A model generated the notes under the pieces. It worked only from the letters and a program-made list of their open reading frames with translations, did no database searches and had not been told where the DNA came from. A stretch of DNA of 8,649 nucleotides from Candidatus Poribacteria bacterium (lineage in GTDB: Bacteria; Poribacteria; WGA-4E; GCA-2687025). Below are positions 5,374-8,649 of the stretch, piece after piece (position 1 is the first letter of the stretch; each line of letters begins with the position of its first letter). The translations under genes were made by a program, and so were the position numbers. The stretch spans positions 1 through 8,649 of the forward strand of contig NYZG01000326.1 in the NCBI GenBank assembly GCA_002687025.1. The letters run 5' to 3'.

Positions 5374-8300
5374 TCAGCCTCCCGTCAGGAGTTCGCCGAG
5401 GTCCGTGTACACCTGGCGCGCCAGTTCCTCGACGCTACGGAACAGATGAACCATGCGGTTGGCGAGGATGCCCTCCTTAAACACGCTGAGCTTCCCGACC
5501 AACTCGGGATCTGCGTCCCGATCGCCGGCGGGGACAAGGGCCTCGTCGTGCATGACGTAGATCAGCATCGGCTTGTCGGCTTCAGACGCCGTCCTGTATT
5601 CCAGCTCCGTCATGGACAGGCCAGTTGCCGGGTCGAGGCTGCCGTAGCGCACGCCGAATACGCCGACATAGACATGCGCGGCCTCTACCTCTTGCGCGAC
5701 CAGTTCGGACGGGGAGAGCGTGGGGTGGGATCCGAAGTCCTCCATCCCGCGGAAAAGCATATCGCGACGCTGGATCTGGCGGGCGACCGCAGTGCGATGC
5801 TCGACGAGGTCCGTGTAGGTCGAACTGACGAACACCTTCGGATGCTCCGGCAGCGCGACGCGTCGCCGGCCGCTTCGGAGCGCCGTGCCGGCACGCGTGT
5901 CGTCGCCTGAGGGCGCGCCAAGCGCCCACAGCGTGTGTTCCCCAGGGAAGTCCTTGAGCTCGACGGCTTCGTGTTCCACCCACGGCAACCCGCAATGGCG
6001 CGGCAGACGGCGCGTATCCAGGTCGCGCTTTACCGAGTCGCTGATCCAAACGCCTCCCGCGGACGCCTGGGCCTCCACCCGCGCGGCATACCCGATCGCG
6101 TTCCCGTCCATGTCCCCGTCCCCGACGCTCACGGGGCCGACGTGAACGCCCACGCGGACGGACAGGTCGTGGTCTCCCGGATCGCCGTGCGCCGCGACCG
6201 CGAGGTCCGCCGCTTCGGTGACCACGTGGAACACCGCGATGACACCGTCTCCCTTGCTCCTCAGGAGTCGCCCTCCGTGTCTCTCGATCAGCGTGTCGCA
6301 CCATCCGAGGTGGCGCCCCCGCTTGTCGCGCATCTCGTCGTCGCCGAGCTCCAGACCCATGCGGGTCGACCCCACGATGTCCGTGAACACGATCCCGAGC
6401 GTCGTCGCTTCGGCGCCGGCCCACTCCCTGAACGACTCCGTCTCCATCTCGCCCAACGCGTCGCCGATCGCCTGCTCCTGCGCCTTGCGGGCGTCCGCGA
6501 CGCGGTCCATCTTCTCGACAGTGGAATCTGGGCGTGTTTCCATACGCTCGTCGGGCAGCAGGAGTGAGACCGGCGCGTCGCAGACACCGCAGGACATCGA
6601 CCGATGACCCCGTGCGCGACGCCGTGCGACCGTCGTGTCCGCCACCGGTTCGGCGCACTCCTCGCAGACGAAGTGGCGACGCTCCGTCAAGGTGTCGGGC
6701 GCGGCCCTGGCGTCGAGATGCTTGCGGATGTACTCCTCGAACTGATACCGCGCCCAGTCGTGGGCGCCCGTCTCGAAGAAGAGCGTGAGCTCGCCCCGCC
6801 CTTCCTGTAGCTCGCGGAGGAACATCCCGCACCGCCCGCCGTGACTCGGAGCGAACGTCGCCGCTCTGCGCCACATCTCGGGCGCCGAGAACTGACCGCT
6901 GTGCGCCAGCCGCACGGCGAGCGTGCAGTAGACGTTCAGCAGGGCGCCCTCGAACGTGAACGTGACCGCCTTGCCCGGCGGGTCCGGCAGGTCGTCGCGG
7001 TCGCGCGTGAACTCGGACGGGAATACAAGGTAGTCGCCTTCGTCCGTGTGTTCGCGCAGCGCGATCTCGTGTGCGAGGAGATCGTCCACGGTGGCGGCCA
7101 GCAGTAGACGCTCCTGCTTCTTGTCGGAAAGCCTCTCGCCCTTCGCCAACTGGAAGTCGCCATTGCGGGCGGCTTCCTCGCGGATCTGCCCCTGCCCGCC
7201 GCGCGCGCTGCGCGCCTCGTTCACGATGGCGGAAGCGTACGCGTCGATGTACTCCGGCTGCAGAAGCACGAGATCGCCGAACGGCAACTGCCGGATCAAG
7301 TCCAGCGCCTCGCCGCGCCCGAGGCACGTGTCGAACGCCGCGCGCACGTCCTCCTCCGACTCCTCGGCCGCGTGGAAAGCCGCGTACAGATCGTCCGCCG
7401 TCGAGAGGACGTGTTCCGCCTCCTTCCGGTCGACGATGAAACGTTGGATGCGTCGGAACAGCTCCGTGGTGGTCACCTTCGGTCGCGCGTCCCAGTCGAT
7501 GGCTTCGCGGATGGCTTCGGCCAGTTCGTCGATGCCCCATCGCTCCTTGGCGCTCGTCTCGTGGCGGCCGCCGAAGCCCAGCTCGTCGACCACGGCGTCG
7601 AGGTCCTCGGGGCTGACGGCCACATCGCCGACATCCGTCCGGGCGACAACGAGGAGCTTCTCCGTGGCCACGCCGCCCTTCGCCTGGCGCAACGCTCGCG
7701 CCCAGTGCCGCACGCCCGCGAACGGCTGCGTCTCGCTCCGCGCGTCCATGACCACCAGAGCCAGCGACACGTCGTCGAGGTAGAGCTGATGCGTCAGGCG
7801 ATAGCCTGGCTGCCCGGCGAGATCCCACAACAGCGTCTCGCGCGTCTCCGTGTGGCCGCCGTCAAGTTCCACATCCCCGGCGTCGAGCGTCCACACGTGG
7901 CGGCCGTGGGTGGACTCGGTCGCGATGAACTCCTCGCCCATGAGGGCCCGGGCGAGTCCGGTCTTACCCACGCTCTGATCGCCCACGACGACGACCTTCG
8001 CGTTCGTGTACTGCCGTGAAAGCCCAGGGGCCGGCGAGCCGCGTCCGCCGAGAAGGAGGTCGAAGTCCAGGTCCAGTACGCGGATCCGCTCGGATGGCCG
8101 CGTGCCCGCCGTCGCGAGCCGCGCCTCCGTCGGGTGGAGGGCTCCCGCACTCGGCAGACGGCCGAACATGTCCTCTGACTGACCAAGGCCGCTCCCGTCC
8201 ACGGCCGCGACGAAATCCCACGTGTCCGCGCGCCACACGCGAAGCGACCCGTCCTCCGACTTCGATATGACGGCGTCGCCGTCCGCCGACCACGAAACGC

Positions 8301-8649
8301 TCTGGACGTATCCCGTGTGTCCTTCGAGCTGTCGGAGCTGTTCTCCCGTTTCCGCGTCCCACACGCGCACGACTCGGTCTCGTCCGCCGGATGCCAGGAG
8401 GCGGCCGTCCGGCGACCACGAAACGCTCTGGACGTATCCCGTGTGTCCTTCGAGTTGTCGGAGTGGTTCCCCCGTTTCCGCGTCCCACACGCGCACGACG
8501 TTCTCCCGTCCGCCGCATGCCAGGAGTCGTCCGTCCCGCGACCACGAAACGCTCTGTACCGGGCCCGCGTGTCCTTCGAGCTGTCGTAGCTGTTCTCCCG
8601 TTTCCGCGTCCCACACCCGCACGACGCTGTCTCTGCCGCCGGATGCGAG
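5374..8649 (-). CDS. Multidomain signalling protein: WD40 - Roc-like GTPase - COR/wHTH-like - zinc ribbon - class III cyclase - DUF4062 (5' partial)
   Basis: The gene is open through the right edge; nine codons precede the GTG at 8622 and continue a WD40 repeat (LASGGRDSV), so that GTG is not the start. Numbering from it, 1082 residues run to the TGA at 5374. Order: WD40 repeats (1-133); GTPase (207-378) with P-loop GDQSVGKT (214-221) and WDLAGQ (266-271); a COR/winged-helix-like stretch with LVLLQPEYIDAYASAIV (about 383-545); a conserved-looking but unassigned part (546-640); zinc ribbon Cys653/656/678/681; cyclase homology domain (740-900) with Asp748 and Asp792; DUF4062 (926-1082) with KVFVSSTYTDL. 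WD40 repeats are expected to sense or bind, the GTPase to switch, and the last two domains to be output. No membrane segment is seen, so it is probably cytoplasmic. It converges on the hydrolase with a 10-bp gap. The function is unknown; an NTP-regulated conflict or stress-signalling role is inferred from the domain set. Confidence 0.9.
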   Translation of the reverse strand, partial: LASGGRDSVVRVWDAETGEQLRQLEGHAGPVQSVSWSRDGRLLACGGRENVVRVWDAETGEPLRQLEGHTGYVQSVSWSPDGRLLASGGRDRVVRVWDAETGEQLRQLEGHTGYVQSVSWSADGDAVISKSEDGSLRVWRADTWDFVAAVDGSGLGQSEDMFGRLPSAGALHPTEARLATAGTRPSERIRVLDLDFDLLLGGRGSPAPGLSRQYTNAKVVVVGDQSVGKTGLARALMGEEFIATESTHGRHVWTLDAGDVELDGGHTETRETLLWDLAGQPGYRLTHQLYLDDVSLALVVMDARSETQPFAGVRHWARALRQAKGGVATEKLLVVARTDVGDVAVSPEDLDAVVDELGFGGRHETSAKERWGIDELAEAIREAIDWDARPKVTTTELFRRIQRFIVDRKEAEHVLSTADDLYAAFHAAEESEEDVRAAFDTCLGRGEALDLIRQLPFGDLVLLQPEYIDAYASAIVNEARSARGGQGQIREEAARNGDFQLAKGERLSDKKQERLLLAATVDDLLAHEIALREHTDEGDYLVFPSEFTRDRDDLPDPPGKAVTFTFEGALLNVYCTLAVRLAHSGQFSAPEMWRRAATFAPSHGGRCGMFLRELQEGRGELTLFFETGAHDWARYQFEEYIRKHLDARAAPDTLTERRHFVCEECAEPVADTTVARRRARGHRSMSCGVCDAPVSLLLPDERMETRPDSTVEKMDRVADARKAQEQAIGDALGEMETESFREWAGAEATTLGIVFTDIVGSTRMGLELGDDEMRDKRGRHLGWCDTLIERHGGRLLRSKGDGVIAVFHVVTEAADLAVAAHGDPGDHDLSVRVGVHVGPVSVGDGDMDGNAIGYAARVEAQASAGGVWISDSVKRDLDTRRLPRHCGLPWVEHEAVELKDFPGEHTLWALGAPSGDDTRAGTALRSGRRRVALPEHPKVFVSSTYTDLVEHRTAVARQIQRRDMLFRGMEDFGSHPTLSPSELVAQEVEAAHVYVGVFGVRYGSLDPATGLSMTELEYRTASEADKPMLIYVMHDEALVPAGDRDADPELVGKLSVFKEGILANRMVHLFRSVEELARQVYTDLGELLTGG
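5377..5847 (-). other. DUF4062 domain (C-terminal)
   Basis: HPKVFVSSTYTDLVEHR (from residue 927), GMEDFG (959-964), VYVGVFGVRYGS (984-995) and GLSMTELEYRTA (1001-1012) with PMLIYVMHD match the DUF4062 pattern. This Rossmann-like domain is known at the N-terminus of NACHT/STAND NTPases and eukaryotic NWD1/NPHP3-type proteins. Here it is at the C-terminus, next to a cyclase domain. Its biochemical activity is not established. Confidence 0.85.
5923..6405 (-). other. Class III adenylate/guanylate cyclase homology domain, non-canonical
   Basis: The domain opens with IVFTDIVGSTRM (metal Asp748) and has SKGDGVIAVF (metal Asp792), RVGVHVGPV, and DMDGNAIGYAAR with Asp837 at the purine-specifying position and Arg848 at the transition-state Arg position. 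The expected transition-state Asn is Gly844 (GGG codon at 6091-6093, minus strand) and the expected purine-binding Lys, four residues before Asp792, is Arg788. It ends with the usual VELKDFPGEHTLWAL. Active class III domains work as dimers, so the protein would have to dimerise or this domain may only bind nucleotide. Confidence 0.88.
6568..6672 (-). other. Zinc ribbon
   Basis: Two CxxC knuckles, FVCEEC (Cys653, Cys656) and SCGVC (Cys678, Cys681), lie 21 residues apart with basic residues between. This fits a four-Cys zinc ribbon placed between the GTPase module and the cyclase domain; it may be structural or bind nucleic acid or protein. Confidence 0.7.
6703..7476 (-). other. COR/winged-helix-like region followed by an unassigned segment
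   Basis: Residues 383-545 after the GTPase are helical with LPFGDLVLLQPEYIDAYASA and later YLVFPSEF, which resemble the winged-helix part of COR modules that follow Roc GTPases. Residues 546-640 (TFTFEGALLNVYCTLAV, GGRCGMFLREL, LTLFFETG, FEEYIRKHL) look like a folded alpha/beta domain that I do not recognise. The COR comparison is by pattern only. Confidence 0.45.
7489..8004 (-). other. Roc/Rab-like GTPase domain
   Basis: Within the large gene: G1 is GDQSVGKT (7960-7983), the likely switch-I Thr is in ESTHGRHVW, G3 is WDLAGQPGY, G4 is ARTD in place of NKxD with the Asp kept, and G5 is ETSAK. The DxAGQ motif and the following YLDDVSLALVVMDAR are typical of Ras-like and Roc GTPases. The Asn that normally helps guanine recognition is missing from G4, so base specificity should not be assumed. 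Confidence 0.85.
8224..8649 (-). other. WD40 repeat region of the large protein (N-terminal end cut by window)
   Basis: At least three 42-residue WD40 units are visible with the pattern VRVWDAETGEQLRQLEGHTG, VQSVSWS.DGRLLASGG, ending in a more divergent last blade (DGDAVISKSEDGSLRVW). GH and WD dipeptides are in register. A full propeller needs about seven blades, so several more are expected beyond the window. A propeller of this kind would offer a protein- or ligand-binding surface at the sensor end of the protein. Confidence 0.92.
8291..8649 (-). repeat. 126-bp tandem repeat encoding WD40 blades
   Basis: Copies begin at 8291, 8417 and 8543 (each with CACGAAACGCTCTG on the plus strand), exactly 126 bases apart, and the third is cut by the edge. 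By hand the first two copies match at about 113 of 126 positions. Third-codon positions are also conserved, which points to recent duplication or gene conversion and not only protein-level constraint. Confidence 0.9.

Noticed and set aside
5582..7828. Long second open frame on the minus strand inside the large gene
   Set aside because: Its translation is dominated by Arg, Gly and Ala with no motif, a frame-shifted shadow of the WD40-GTPase-cyclase gene.
8291..8649. Regular repeats as a CRISPR array
   Set aside because: The 126-bp unit is coding and translates to 42-residue WD40 blades in frame; there are no short repeats separated by unique spacers.

Overview
The window is bacterial, G+C-rich (roughly two thirds by eye) and densely coded, with no sign of tRNA, rRNA, insertion sequences or CRISPR. 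The mix of families points to an uncultured or environmental bacterium with a large signalling repertoire: an FG-GAP/ASPIC-UnbV (CRTAC1-like) protein with a TPR lipoprotein, a DMGDH-type FAD oxidoreductase, a CocE/NonD hydrolase and a WD40-GTPase-cyclase fusion. Acidobacteriota, Planctomycetota, Chloroflexota and Poribacteria-like groups all carry such sets. I cannot fix the phylum from the sequence, so this is inference.

Layout. Positions 1-2290 (+) hold a two-gene unit: the 3' part of a secreted-type calcium-loop beta-propeller protein ending in an ASPIC/UnbV domain, then a lipoprotein with seven TPRs whose GTG start overlaps the previous stop (GTGA). Positions 2343-3566 (-) encode a stand-alone FAD oxidoreductase of the dimethylglycine/sarcosine dehydrogenase type. 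It is divergent from a CocE/NonD alpha/beta-hydrolase at 3711-5363 (+), across a 144-bp intergenic region containing a perfect 8-bp palindrome and a 6-bp inverted repeat. The hydrolase runs tail-to-tail, with a 10-bp gap, into a very large gene on the minus strand (5374 to beyond 8649).

The large gene is the most interesting object here. Its visible 1091 codons encode, in order: near-identical WD40 repeats (cut by the window edge), a Roc/Rab-like GTPase, a COR/winged-helix-like region plus a segment I cannot assign, a CxxC...CxxC zinc ribbon, a class III nucleotide cyclase homology domain and a C-terminal DUF4062 domain. This resembles the logic of NTP-dependent signalling or conflict (immunity-like) proteins: a repeat sensor, an NTPase switch, and output domains. 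The cyclase keeps both metal-binding Asp residues but has Gly where the transition-state Asn should be and Arg where the purine-binding Lys should be, so it may be a pseudo-cyclase or have altered chemistry. A defence role is inference; no recognised defence gene lies beside it in the window.

The oxidoreductase and hydrolase share a divergent control region and could act together on amine or amide/ester substrates, but that link rests on position alone.
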